From positions 1 to 40,911 of the forward strand of contig CAAGID010000020.1 in assembly GCA_900769815.1 (NCBI GenBank): a stretch of DNA of 40,911 bases, read 5' to 3'. A model generated the notes under the pieces. The model saw only the letters and a list, made by a program, of their open reading frames with translations. It ran no database searches and was not told the origin of the DNA. Each line of letters begins with the position of its first letter. Position 1 is the stretch's first letter. Position numbers and translations under genes: made by a program. This document shows positions 31,980-39,177 of this stretch, in pieces. The DNA comes from Clostridia bacterium (GTDB taxonomy: Bacteria > Bacillota > Clostridia > Christensenellales > QALW01).

Positions 31980-32975
31980 TTACGACCCTGCCGACAGGTA
32001 AATTTTAATGATGTCGCTGCGACCTTCAGACCCGTGGCCCAATCTAATACAGGCATCCTTTTCGGCCTGTGATTTGGCGGCATCGGGCGAGAATCCCTGT
32101 TCAAGATATAAATTATATTGCTTTTGGCAATACTCCTGAATCGCAAATTTTCTAACCGAGTGATTCCCTCTTTTGAAAATCGCTTTGCCGCCAATCGTCT
32201 GCGATTTAACAGTTATTCCCAAACGATGCAGGCGCCTATTTAACCATCTATTTGCACTATCCTTTTTTATCCCCCCGAAAACTAAAGAATCGGGATTCTT
32301 GTTTGAAACGAGAGAACGACATAGTTTGTAAAACTCTTTGTCTTGAATAGTGAACGAACGGTCCCGATTCCCCTTATCGCCGAGGATTCTGACCGTGACG
32401 GCATAATCTTTGCCGAATGTCAAATCTCTACACATAAGTTTCTCGACACTATTTATTCTTGTTGCACAGAATGACGAGAAAAGGAAATAGTTACTTGAAT
32501 TACAAGGTTTAACGATTGATGCCTTTACCATTTCAATTTCTTCTTTTGAAAGGGCAAACTCGCGTGGGCTCGTTTTATCTATAACCAATTCGTGTTTGAC
32601 CGTTGTAGAAAAATCGGTGTGCAATCCGAAATGACGATTAATAATGTGCGATAACTTTTTAAGATTGGACTTATAACATTCAAGGGTGGAAATGCTGCAC
32701 CCACTTTTCGCACAATGGTCCAGCCACGATTGGCACATATCAGAAGAAATTTCCTTAACTTTTGATATGCCATATTGCTCTTTTAGGTAACCACTTAAAT
32801 TGTGTGCCGTGTCAAGCAAGTTGCTTTTTGCCGAGAAGCTGTAGATTCTCCAAGGTTGAGATTCTTGTTCTGTCTGCGACTTTTGAGAATGTTTGTCTAC
32901 AAATTTTTTATGCCCACTTTCAGAATCATTTATAGACGACTGAAACTGATAGAACAACGATTTTTTCTTACCCAT
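31980..32975 (-). CDS. tyrosine recombinase (phage-integrase family)
   Basis: 331 residues. The catalytic set is complete: Arg173 (FCATRINSVEKL), Lys201 (ILGDKGNRDRSF), His272-x2-Arg275 (GNHSVRKF), His314 (RLGHGSEGRSD) and Tyr326 (IIKIYL). Residues about 45-125 form the SAM-like core-binding domain and the first 45 are polar. It cuts and rejoins DNA through a covalent Tyr intermediate. The gene lies mid-element, not next to either att, and so may serve resolution, inversion or a different site instead of integration at tmRNA. It starts at ATG 32975, with an AAAGGAG site just upstream. Confidence 0.9.
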   Translation of the reverse strand: MGKKKSLFYQFQSSINDSESGHKKFVDKHSQKSQTEQESQPWRIYSFSAKSNLLDTAHNLSGYLKEQYGISKVKEISSDMCQSWLDHCAKSGCSISTLECYKSNLKKLSHIINRHFGLHTDFSTTVKHELVIDKTSPREFALSKEEIEMVKASIVKPCNSSNYFLFSSFCATRINSVEKLMCRDLTFGKDYAVTVRILGDKGNRDRSFTIQDKEFYKLCRSLVSNKNPDSLVFGGIKKDSANRWLNRRLHRLGITVKSQTIGGKAIFKRGNHSVRKFAIQEYCQKQYNLYLEQGFSPDAAKSQAEKDACIRLGHGSEGRSDIIKIYLSAGS

Positions 32976-33011
32976 AATGGTTTACTCCTTTCTGTAAAAA
33001 TGGTGTCTTTT

Positions 33012-33290
33012 GTTATCGGCATTGTCGGTTTCGGCGTGTCCGAAACCGTTAATGCCGATAACGAGGACGATTTTTTGAAGCGAAAACCGATGTTTTCGCC
33101 TACGATTGCTATTTGTTCAGAATAAGCAGGCTTGTGCCTACCAAACAGGCAACGGACATTTCCTGTTGCCCAAACCCACCCTCATCGGTGGTGTGCCAAC
33201 ATACCGCCATAGCAATAACGATAAATATTGACAATATTACTGTTGCTCTTATTGTGTCTTATTCAAATGATGCGAAGAACAACAGTAATA
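33012..33290. repeat. cluster of inverted repeats, candidate origin or recombination site
   Basis: 33012-33062: GTTATCGGCATT and CGGTTTCGG pair with CCGAAACCG and AATGCCGATAAC, about 22 bp of stem. Near 33146-33170: GGCAAC/GTTGCC. Near 33175-33191: CCACC/GGTGG. 33235-33245 TATTACTGTTG pairs with 33280-33290 CAACAGTAATA. There is no convincing gene. The density suggests a replication origin, recombinase site or structured RNA. Confidence 0.6.
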
Positions 33291-33299
33291 GGGGTTGAC

Positions 33300-33670
33300 C
33301 TTGCGGTCGGTTTAAAAATTCCGCCTTCGTGTAAAATTGATGTGTGTGTGTAATAAAGTTAATAATTCCTCCTTCAATAAAATGTAAGTCATTAAGACAT
33401 TTAAAGAATAAGAAACTTTTGAAACTAAAGCAAGAAAAGTTATTAAAAAGAATCTGCAACCAACAATCATTATTATTTATCTAACTTTTTCCAAAATCAC
33501 TATAACTTTTTAAGATAACTCTTTTCAATTCAAACCATTTTTATCACTCTGTTTAAGACTCAAGATTTATATGATTCTCTAGTAATCTTATTAATTATAT
33601 AATTAATAAAAATCGTAAAACTCATAATGATTACATATAAACATTATAAAATTTATGATGTTTGCAAAAA
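33300..33670. other. AT-rich non-coding stretch with a 22-bp palindrome
   Basis: No gene with a ribosome binding site is seen. The stretch is very AT-rich and includes the perfect palindrome TTATTAATTA-TATAATTAATAA at 33588-33609. Together with the inverted repeats just before it, it has the look of an unwinding region, but no iterons or initiator gene are visible. Confidence 0.4.
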
Positions 33671-33673
33671 TAC

Positions 33674-33766
33674 TTGACAAGAAAAAATTAACCTCGTATT
33701 ATTTCTGCAAGGTGAAATTATAAAAAATTAAGGTGGAATTGAACTCGGTTCAGTTCCACCTTTTTT
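33674..33766 (+). ncRNA. short transcript or leader unit 1 (promoter, GGTGAAATT motif, terminator)
   Basis: Promoter TTGACA (33674-33679), 17 bp, TATTAT (33697-33702). About 6 bases later comes GGTGAAATTATAAAAA (33711) and GGTGGAATT (33732), and a 13-bp terminator (33732-33744 with 33748-33760) plus T6. Transcription would give an RNA of about 55 nt unless read-through reaches the gene at 33811. A related unit is at 36132-36226. Confidence 0.6.
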
Positions 33767-33810
33767 CTTTTGCCAAAAATTAAAATAAAACGAAAAGGAG
33801 TGATATTTTT

Positions 33811-33990
33811 ATGAAGAAATATCAAGAAGAAAGTTATGAAAGCCGTGCAAGGCGACTTGTAGGTGCAATAATGCGACGTGCCGAATGCGAGGAAACAATA
33901 GCGATATTGTCAAAAGCATTGTACTACGATTATGAGTGTTTACGAAAAGATATGCAAGCCTTGGAACATATTACAATCAAAGAAAGGTAG
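33811..33990 (+). CDS. 59-residue basic protein of unknown function
   Basis: ATG 33811 with AAAAGGAG about 10 bases upstream; stop TAG at 33990, eight bases before the next gene. The product (MKKYQEESYESRARRLVGAI onward) is helical, with many Arg, Glu and Tyr, and has no membrane segment. Size and charge would suit a small DNA-binding or regulatory protein, but no family is recognised. It is transcribed through the terminator of the preceding leader unit, so expression may depend on read-through. Confidence 0.65.
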   Translation: MKKYQEESYESRARRLVGAIMRRAECEETIAILSKALYYDYECLRKDMQALEHITIKER

Positions 33991-33998
33991 GTTTAATT

Positions 33999-34454
33999 AT
34001 GGTTGATACACAATACAAAAGCACCGATGAGGTAATGACCGAATCCCAATGGTTAAAAAAGGGGTATATCGTGAAAGACAAGGCAACGGGCATTGATGGA
34101 TGGAATAACAGACATTGCACATATAGAGTAACCCGTTATACCAAGGACGAAGTATATGAGGACATTGAAACTGCAAAGGCACGAATAAAGAAAATACGAC
34201 ACGAGGAATACATAATAGCAAAAGAGAAAAAAGCCTATTGGGATTGGTTTGAGGGTTTTCGTGATAAGATGAATACCGAAAACCAATGGCTATATCGTGA
34301 AAAACGAAAACCTAAGAAAAATGCAAAATGGCATTTGGGCGAAAAACTAAACGAGAAATACAAAACTTGTAGCTTCGGGAGTTCGCATTATTACTGCCAT
34401 TATGACGATACCGAAGAAATTGTTGAAGAAATTGTAAAACCCATTGATAATTAA
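33999..34454 (+). CDS. 151-residue charged protein of unknown function
   Basis: Start ATG 33999, chosen for GAAAGGTAGG just upstream; the frame is open further up but that part overlaps the preceding gene. Rich in Lys, Glu, Tyr and Trp (YWDWFEGFRDKMNTENQWLY at about 80-99), predicted mostly helical and soluble, with an acidic C-terminus (DDTEEIVEEIV). The N-terminal third (WLKKGYIVKDKATGIDGW) is shorter and may be beta-type. No motif of known enzymes. Its last codons contain the -35 of the next promoter (34444). Function not assigned. Confidence 0.75.
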   Translation: MVDTQYKSTDEVMTESQWLKKGYIVKDKATGIDGWNNRHCTYRVTRYTKDEVYEDIETAKARIKKIRHEEYIIAKEKKAYWDWFEGFRDKMNTENQWLYREKRKPKKNAKWHLGEKLNEKYKTCSFGSSHYYCHYDDTEEIVEEIVKPIDN

Positions 34455-34472
34455 AAGGTTTTGTGCTATACT
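34444..34472 (+). promoter_or_regulatory. promoter of the twin-lipoprotein unit
   Basis: TTGATA (34444-34449), 17 bp, TATACT (34467-34472). The -35 lies inside the end of the preceding gene. Confidence 0.78.
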
Positions 34473-34477
34473 GTAAG

Positions 34478-34617
34478 TGCTACACAACTGAATAGGCACA
34501 TTGTTGGGGGAATACTATTTGGTAAAAATGTATTCTCTCTCCCTGACTTTGTGCAGATGTGTAGCAACATTGAGGGAAGCATTTTTCGGTGCGTCTCTTA
34601 ATGGGACGCACTTTTTT
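34478..34617 (+). promoter_or_regulatory. structured leader with terminator before the lipoprotein genes
   Basis: TGCTACAC (34478-34485) pairs with GTGTAGCA (34559-34566), closing a domain with an inner arm GAATAC (34510-34515)/GTATTC (34530-34535) extended by G-rich and C-rich strands. A terminator GTGCGTC/GACGCAC (34589-34611) with T6 follows, 19 bases before the lipoprotein ATG. This has the layout of a riboswitch or attenuator; it matches no class I know. Confidence 0.55.
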
Positions 34618-34635
34618 ATTTTTGAGGAGGTCATT

Positions 34636-35430
34636 ATGAAAAAAATTTTTAGTATTCTTATGTTGTTAGTAATTGTAATTTCACTTGTTGGATGTTCGGG
34701 CGGCGAATCTCCATTTGAAGACACAAGCAAATATGAAAAAATCGCCCAAAATATTGAATGTGGTGAAATCGATAAAGCAGTAAATCTTTGTACGGAGATT
34801 GAGGGAGAGGTGTCTCAAAAAGGCAAAGACATTGTTATGAATGCTTTAAAAGTCAAACTCAATAGCAAAATCACCTCAACTACCACAAGTTTCTTTCAAG
34901 AGAATCAAATGATTGATAATGATGTTATCGCAGAATATAAGCAATACAAAAAAATTGTTGATGCTATGTCGCTTTCTACACAAGACTACACAAATATAGA
35001 TACATATATTGATACAGTTATATCAACCGAAAAATACGATAAATATGGCGAGTTATGGTGTCTGTGGAAAGATATGCAAGGCGATATGGATGATGGTAAT
35101 ACATATTACGACAGAGCTGTAAATAGTTATTCAGATTATATGCGCGAAAGTCATGCCGAAAAAGCAAGGAATTCGTTCCGCTCTTGTTTGTCGATGTGCA
35201 ACAACTATGATATAAATGCTTTTGGTATAAGGGAAACATACAACTTTTTGGATAATTATGTTTCTGAATTGAATGACTATTTAAACGGTGGAGAATGTTC
35301 AGTAAGCACATATTTAGCAGAGGAGTGGCAATCAAAACAAGATGAAGCTTCCGAAAAATGGTTAGAGTTAACCAATCTATTAAAGAAATTGCCAACGACA
35401 CTTTATTATGGAGAAGAAAAAGGAGAGTAA
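34636..35430 (+). CDS. lipoprotein of unknown function, helical
   Basis: 264 residues from ATG 34636, chosen for GAGGAGG six bases upstream; the frame is open further up but lies in the leader. The lipobox VGC gives lipidated Cys20 after a hydrophobic stretch of Ile, Leu and Val. The mature protein is acidic and helical with a TPR-like rhythm (KYEKIAQNIECGEIDKAVNL) and many Tyr, Ser and Asp; the Cys pair FRSCLSMCNNY near the middle could form a disulfide. No enzyme motif. A second lipoprotein gene starts four bases after its stop, so the two form an operon and may work together on the cell surface. Confidence 0.82.
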   Translation: MKKIFSILMLLVIVISLVGCSGGESPFEDTSKYEKIAQNIECGEIDKAVNLCTEIEGEVSQKGKDIVMNALKVKLNSKITSTTTSFFQENQMIDNDVIAEYKQYKKIVDAMSLSTQDYTNIDTYIDTVISTEKYDKYGELWCLWKDMQGDMDDGNTYYDRAVNSYSDYMRESHAEKARNSFRSCLSMCNNYDINAFGIRETYNFLDNYVSELNDYLNGGECSVSTYLAEEWQSKQDEASEKWLELTNLLKKLPTTLYYGEEKGE

Positions 35431-35433
35431 AAT

Positions 35434-36018
35434 ATGAAAAGCACAACAAAAATTTTATGCATACTTTTTTCCGTTATAATGATTTTTCAATTAACAGGGT
35501 GTGCAAATAAAAAAGCAACTACGGCATATGAACATTTAAAAGAGGCGGAGAACCTCATAAATGCAAGAGTAGAAACTCTATATGAAGCGGTTACATATGG
35601 GCGCTCTATTACTAAAAGTAGCACGGGAATTTGTTCTAGATTTGCCGATATACTAGGATGCTCAGAGCAAGAACTTAAAGAATGGGATAGTGTATTTGAG
35701 GGGTCCGACTCAAAACTTGCCAATGCTTTTTCTTATTATCCTGACAGTTTGAGTATTATGACTTGTTACATTGTTTACGTACAAAGCGGAGAATACAAAA
35801 AATTCGATAATGAACTTGAAGCAGCAAAAAATTCAATTATGGAAATTGAAAATGATAAAAATGGTTTGTATGAAGAATTGATGAACTATTATGAGTGCTT
35901 AAAAGAATTTGATGATAATTTCCCCGAATCTTCTTCTGATAAATTTGATAAAAGTAAAATCGAAGAATATCAAATGAACTTCAAAAAATACCGCCTCGCA
36001 ATAGAAGATAAAATGTAA
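35434..36018 (+). CDS. second lipoprotein of the pair, helical
   Basis: 194 residues. The signal peptide ends in QLTGC with lipidated Cys23. The mature part is helical and acidic (AYEHLKEAENLINARVETLY, LEAAKNSIMEIENDKNGLYE) with no catalytic motif. AAAAAGGAG precedes the ATG by 8 bases within the end of the upstream gene, so it is co-translated with that lipoprotein. Both cargo lipoproteins have no recognised relatives here. The surface location would fit host interaction or exclusion of related elements, which is speculation. The hairpin at 36028-36060 ends the operon. Confidence 0.82.
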   Translation: MKSTTKILCILFSVIMIFQLTGCANKKATTAYEHLKEAENLINARVETLYEAVTYGRSITKSSTGICSRFADILGCSEQELKEWDSVFEGSDSKLANAFSYYPDSLSIMTCYIVYVQSGEYKKFDNELEAAKNSIMEIENDKNGLYEELMNYYECLKEFDDNFPESSSDKFDKSKIEEYQMNFKKYRLAIEDKM

Positions 36019-36027
36019 GTTTATTTT

Positions 36028-36060
36028 AACACCTTATGACTATGGTCATGGGGTGTTTTT
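36028..36060 (+). terminator. terminator of the twin-lipoprotein operon
   Basis: AACACCTTATGAC (36028-36040) pairs with GTCATGGGGTGTT (36045-36057), 13 bp with G-T pairs, then T-rich sequence. Confidence 0.82.
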
Positions 36061-36131
36061 CCTTTTGTGATGACATATTTGAGTTACAGACCTTTGTTTT
36101 TACTTGATTTTTAAATTTTAATTGAATACAC

Positions 36132-36226
36132 TATAATTACTCTTGCTTAAATAAATGCAGGCGAAATTATAAAAACGGCGGAATTTTATTTTAACGGCGG
36201 GCCCCGATTGAATCGGGGCTCGCTTA
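36132..36226 (+). ncRNA. short transcript or leader unit 2, related to unit 1
   Basis: TATAAT at 36132-36137 (no clear -35), then GGCGAAATTATAAAAA (36160) and CGGCGGAATT (36176), then a terminator GCGGGCCCCGAT/ATCGGGGCTCGC (near 36198-36223) and TTATTTT. Order and motifs match unit 1 at 33674-33766, with C replacing T in the GGYG motifs. No gene follows on the plus strand before the att site. Confidence 0.5.
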
Positions 36227-36237
36227 TTTTAAAGCAT

Positions 36238-36272
36238 AAAAACACCCTATGACCGCAAGGCCATAGGGTGTT
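36238..36272 (-). terminator. minus-strand terminator at the right end of the element
   Basis: AACACCCTATG (36241-36251) pairs with CATAGGGTGTT (36262-36272). A T run follows only on the minus strand (complement of 36238-36242). It lies five bases past the stop of the open frame at 36277-36390, where the recombinase transcript would end in the circular form. Confidence 0.75.
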
Positions 36273-36276
36273 AGAC

Positions 36277-36390
36277 TCAAACAGAGAAAACCATTGTTTT
36301 CATTGTTTGTTTTGCATGGTTAGAAATAGTGCTAAATCGTGGGTTGTAAGCATTATTAAGTAATTCTCTTGAAATTGTGTTAAAGGTCAT
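36277..36390 (-). other. candidate displaced 3' end of the serine recombinase gene
   Basis: A minus-strand open frame of 37 codons (MTFNTISRELLNNAYNPRFS onward, stop at 36277). If the 15-bp att sites recombine, it joins the recombinase frame exactly (GGGEG then P, M, T, F), giving a protein of about 601 residues that stops just before the terminator at 36238-36272. In the integrated state it has no promoter of its own. Confidence 0.55.
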
Positions 36391-36394
36391 AGGT

Positions 36395-36409
36395 CCCTCG
36401 CCTCCACCA
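36395..36409. repeat. attR core
   Basis: CCCTCGCCTCCACCA, identical to 29380-29394 in the tmRNA 3' end. Flanking bases differ on both sides, so the core is exactly 15 bp. Confidence 0.88.
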
Positions 36410-36440
36410 TCAAAGGGCTACAAAAAAGATATAGCCACAG

Positions 36441-36468
36441 AAAAACTCTGGTTTTATCAGGGTTTTTT
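36441..36468 (+). terminator. likely ancestral tmRNA terminator
   Basis: AAAAACTCTG (36441-36450) pairs with CAGGGTTTTT (36458-36467), followed by T. It lies 31 bp past attR, where the tmRNA transcript would have ended before the island inserted. The island separates it from tmRNA by 7 kb. Confidence 0.65.
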
Positions 36469-36587
36469 CTGCTTTTGTGGGCGAAATTTCAGTTGTCGAT
36501 TTGAACGTACAAAAAAGATATCTTTCTCAGAACAGGCTTGAACTCTCGTAAAAACAGTATGTGTTACCACAGTATTTTCTATAGAAA

Positions 36588-36616
36588 TTAAAATAAATGC
36601 AGAAATATGATATAAT
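36588..36616 (+). promoter_or_regulatory. promoter of the sigma-factor gene
   Basis: TTAAAA (36588-36593), 17 bp, TATAAT (36611-36616), with an extended TGA before the -10. Confidence 0.6.
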
Positions 36617-36706
36617 AAAATAAAAAATTCACAAATCATCTTAACCGTTTTATCTTTCCAACGACTATATGTATGAAGGCGCCAGAAAACGGAAATGGAG
36701 AAACAA

Positions 36707-38281
36707 ATGGATAGTATAAAACTTGAAAAATTGATAACAGAGAATATGAAGTCAATCTTCGGCTTTGCTCTAACAAGGCTTGGCAATGTAAACGATGCTG
36801 AGTATCTTGCAAGCGATATTCTCTATGAGATCATAAAATCTGCAAAAAACCTAAATGAGGAAGAACGCTTTTACGGTTTTATGTGGAAAATTGCAGAGAA
36901 TGTCTATGTGGACTTTCTTCGCAAGAGATCTAAAATCGCGAATAGAACTACGGAACTTGACGAAAACATCGCCGACGAAACGGAGTCCGCTTTAGAAAAA
37001 ATCATCAAAAAAGAAGATCTAAATCTGCTTCGCAGAGAACTGTCCTTATTATCAAAGCAATACCGCGATGCAACAGTTTTATACTACATTGAAAACCTCT
37101 CCTGCTCCGAAGTAGCTAAAAAATTGCAGATCAGCACGGAAATGGTGAAATACTATTTGTTCCGTGCACGAAAAATTATCAGAGAGGGTATGAACATGGA
37201 AAGATTATACGGAGAAAAAAGTTATCGCCCTAATATCTTTGAAATTGATTTTTGGGGAACAAAAGCGGGAGATGACCACGAATATCGTGATTTTCAAAAA
37301 CGAAAGATTAAAGGAAACATTTTGCTTGCGGCATATTACAGTCCTGTAACAATTCAAGAAATCAGTATTGAACTTGGTGTTGCTCTTCCTTATCTTGAAG
37401 ACGAGATCAAACTGCTCATTGACCGACAGTATCTTGTCTGCAACAACGGAAGGTATCTGACGAACATTCCTATCTTCACACTTGATTGCACGAAAACCAT
37501 TGACGGAAAGCTGAAAGAACTTACAGAGGCTACTGCTGAGAGGTTTATCTCAGTGGCAGATGAATTTGAGGCATATTTCAGAGAACGCTTTTCTAATGAA
37601 AATCTTGCTCGTTGGCAAAAGATTCTCTTGTGTCTTCATTGGTCCTTGATTGATACCGAAAACGATTTGTCGACGAACTACGGAGAGTTGCCTAATGATG
37701 GCCCTTATTCTCTTGTAAACGGTGGCGGAGGAAGTGGAATTATTTGGGGCAGGAGTACAGAGAATGTTGTAGGTGATAAACTTCCAAGAGGAATCCAAGG
37801 CATTTATAACGGCGCCCCCTCCGGTGACGGTCGCGGTAGCGTGATTGCAATGAATTTTAGGCAAACTTTGAACGCTCAACACTTTGAAGGACATATGACC
37901 GACCCTGTAGTTTGTACTGTAGCAGATTGTTATAAGTATTTGCCAAAGGATTGGAAGGAACGTCTTACTAAGCTTGGATACGTTAATAATGGCAAAGCGA
38001 ATTTCGCCGTGTGGACAACTGAAGAATACGATAAGCTTCGTGAGATTCTAAGCGAATGCACTTCTATTGTATCGGAACTGAATCGCAAAACTGCTGAAAT
38101 TGCCGCAAATATAACGGCAGATCTTGCGCCTGCACATATTCGCAAAACAGCTGAGTATGTTGGTGCATTTGTTTACCGCTTTCATTCTATTGAAAACTTG
38201 GTGGATACCTTGTTTGATATGGGTTGGCTAAAAGTTTCCCACGATAAAGAAAAACCTGCTATTTGTGTTGTAAAAAGTTAA
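36707..38281 (+). CDS. ECF-like sigma factor with a 360-residue C-terminal extension
   Basis: 524 residues from ATG 36707 (GGAG six bases upstream). Residues about 11-78 resemble sigma region 2 (FGFALTRLGNVNDAEYLASD, FMWKIAENVYVDFLRKR) and about 105-160 region 4 with its helix-turn-helix (LSCSEVAKKLQISTEMVKYY). A winged-helix-like segment follows at about 205-255 (ILLAAYYSPVTIQEISIELG), and then about 270 residues of unknown fold including a Gly/Asn-rich loop (NGGGGSGIIWGR). Ordinary ECF factors are about 170 residues. No anti-sigma gene is adjacent, so the C-terminal part may sense the signal itself. Target promoters are unknown. Confidence 0.82.
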   Translation: MDSIKLEKLITENMKSIFGFALTRLGNVNDAEYLASDILYEIIKSAKNLNEEERFYGFMWKIAENVYVDFLRKRSKIANRTTELDENIADETESALEKIIKKEDLNLLRRELSLLSKQYRDATVLYYIENLSCSEVAKKLQISTEMVKYYLFRARKIIREGMNMERLYGEKSYRPNIFEIDFWGTKAGDDHEYRDFQKRKIKGNILLAAYYSPVTIQEISIELGVALPYLEDEIKLLIDRQYLVCNNGRYLTNIPIFTLDCTKTIDGKLKELTEATAERFISVADEFEAYFRERFSNENLARWQKILLCLHWSLIDTENDLSTNYGELPNDGPYSLVNGGGGSGIIWGRSTENVVGDKLPRGIQGIYNGAPSGDGRGSVIAMNFRQTLNAQHFEGHMTDPVVCTVADCYKYLPKDWKERLTKLGYVNNGKANFAVWTTEEYDKLREILSECTSIVSELNRKTAEIAANITADLAPAHIRKTAEYVGAFVYRFHSIENLVDTLFDMGWLKVSHDKEKPAICVVKS

Positions 38282-38403
38282 AAACGCATGCTCATCTTAA
38301 AATGATAATCATCCGCTTTATGTATAATTCGTTTTTTGTGAAAGTTCGAATTCATACGCAAAACTGCCGAAAATATCTTTTTTATAGCCCATAGACATAA
38401 CAC

Positions 38404-38432
38404 AAAAAAGTCCCTAAAATAGGGACTTTTTA
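38404..38432 (+). terminator. terminator after the sigma-factor gene
   Basis: AAAAAGTCCCT (38405-38415) pairs with AGGGACTTTTT (38421-38431). It lies 125 bp past the stop; 38282-38403 holds no gene. Confidence 0.85.
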
Positions 38433-38547
38433 ATTTCTTTGCACGAATTTTGCACGAAAATTTTTAAACAATTTTTTATAAAGTCCTGTTTATCGTACAC
38501 CAAGCCTGCTAAAATATGCTTGTAAAGTAAAGAAAGAGGTGTAAAAG

Positions 38548-39177
38548 GTGTATTACTACAGCAAAAACAGTAGAGAAAAGATAGTTCATTTAGATTCGTG
38601 CTTTCATATTGGCAATATGAATCATAGTAAAATTGGTTGTTTTCAAACGCTTTCGGAGGCATATGAACAAGGTTATAAAATTTGCAAGCATTGTAATCCA
38701 TTATTCAAACAATATAAAAACGAAAAGGAACAAATAATTGAGATTTGCAGAAAGAAAGGACTGTGTGTTTTTGTAGGTAATAAGAACGTCGTAATTCGCT
38801 CTATTATAAGTAGATGGAAAATTGCAGTTGATAAAAATGAAAAGTTTGTTTTGTACCATAAAAATACATATAAAACTGAAAATGATCATTTAAGCGAAGT
38901 GAAAGGTTATCATCTGCAAGGCGACGTCAACAAGGAAAGTATTGTCGATTATCTTGATTATGTTTTAGAACACGATTACTATCGTATGATGCATCCTGTA
39001 TATATACATAAACAAAAAAAGAAAGATAAAGCACCTCCCAGGAAAGGCACAAAGCGATATAAAAATCTTCAGCGTAGAATAGAAAACAATAATCGCAAGC
39101 AAGCAATTAGTAATGTGCTTAATATTATTGATTCGCTTAGTGCTCAACAGGCACAGATGCCTGCAAGTGTTGTATAA
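38548..39177 (+). CDS. zinc-motif protein of unknown function
   Basis: 209 residues from a GTG start with AGAGGTG about 6 bases upstream. A compact metal site is likely: His14-x3-Cys18 (KIVHLDSCFH) and Cys46-x2-Cys49 (KICKHCNP), the pattern of small Ada-like or treble-clef domains. The rest is Lys-rich and mixed alpha/beta, with a strongly basic segment (KQKKKDKAPPRKGTKRYKN, about 154-172) that could touch nucleic acid. No family is recognised with certainty. Its stop overlaps the next start (TAATG), so the two are co-translated. Confidence 0.72.
   Translation: MYYYSKNSREKIVHLDSCFHIGNMNHSKIGCFQTLSEAYEQGYKICKHCNPLFKQYKNEKEQIIEICRKKGLCVFVGNKNVVIRSIISRWKIAVDKNEKFVLYHKNTYKTENDHLSEVKGYHLQGDVNKESIVDYLDYVLEHDYYRMMHPVYIHKQKKKDKAPPRKGTKRYKNLQRRIENNNRKQAISNVLNIIDSLSAQQAQMPASVV

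Larger units (their letters stand above)
29380..36409. mobile_element. 7.0-kb integrative element in the tmRNA gene
   Basis: Bounded by a 15-bp direct repeat, one copy being the tmRNA 3' end. It contains a serine recombinase, a tyrosine recombinase, an SSB-like gene, a hairpin-rich non-coding region and four small cargo genes. No relaxase, type IV secretion or phage structural gene is seen, so it is at most mobilisable or satellite-like. The 3' end of tmRNA is a known integration target. Both recombinases have complete catalytic residues, so the element may still be active. Confidence 0.85.

Noticed and set aside
33113..33298. 61-codon frame in the inverted-repeat region
   Set aside because: No ribosome binding site, and it covers the stem-loops; non-coding is more likely.
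29380..36409. Island as a prophage
   Set aside because: No capsid, tail, terminase or lysis genes are visible among its genes.
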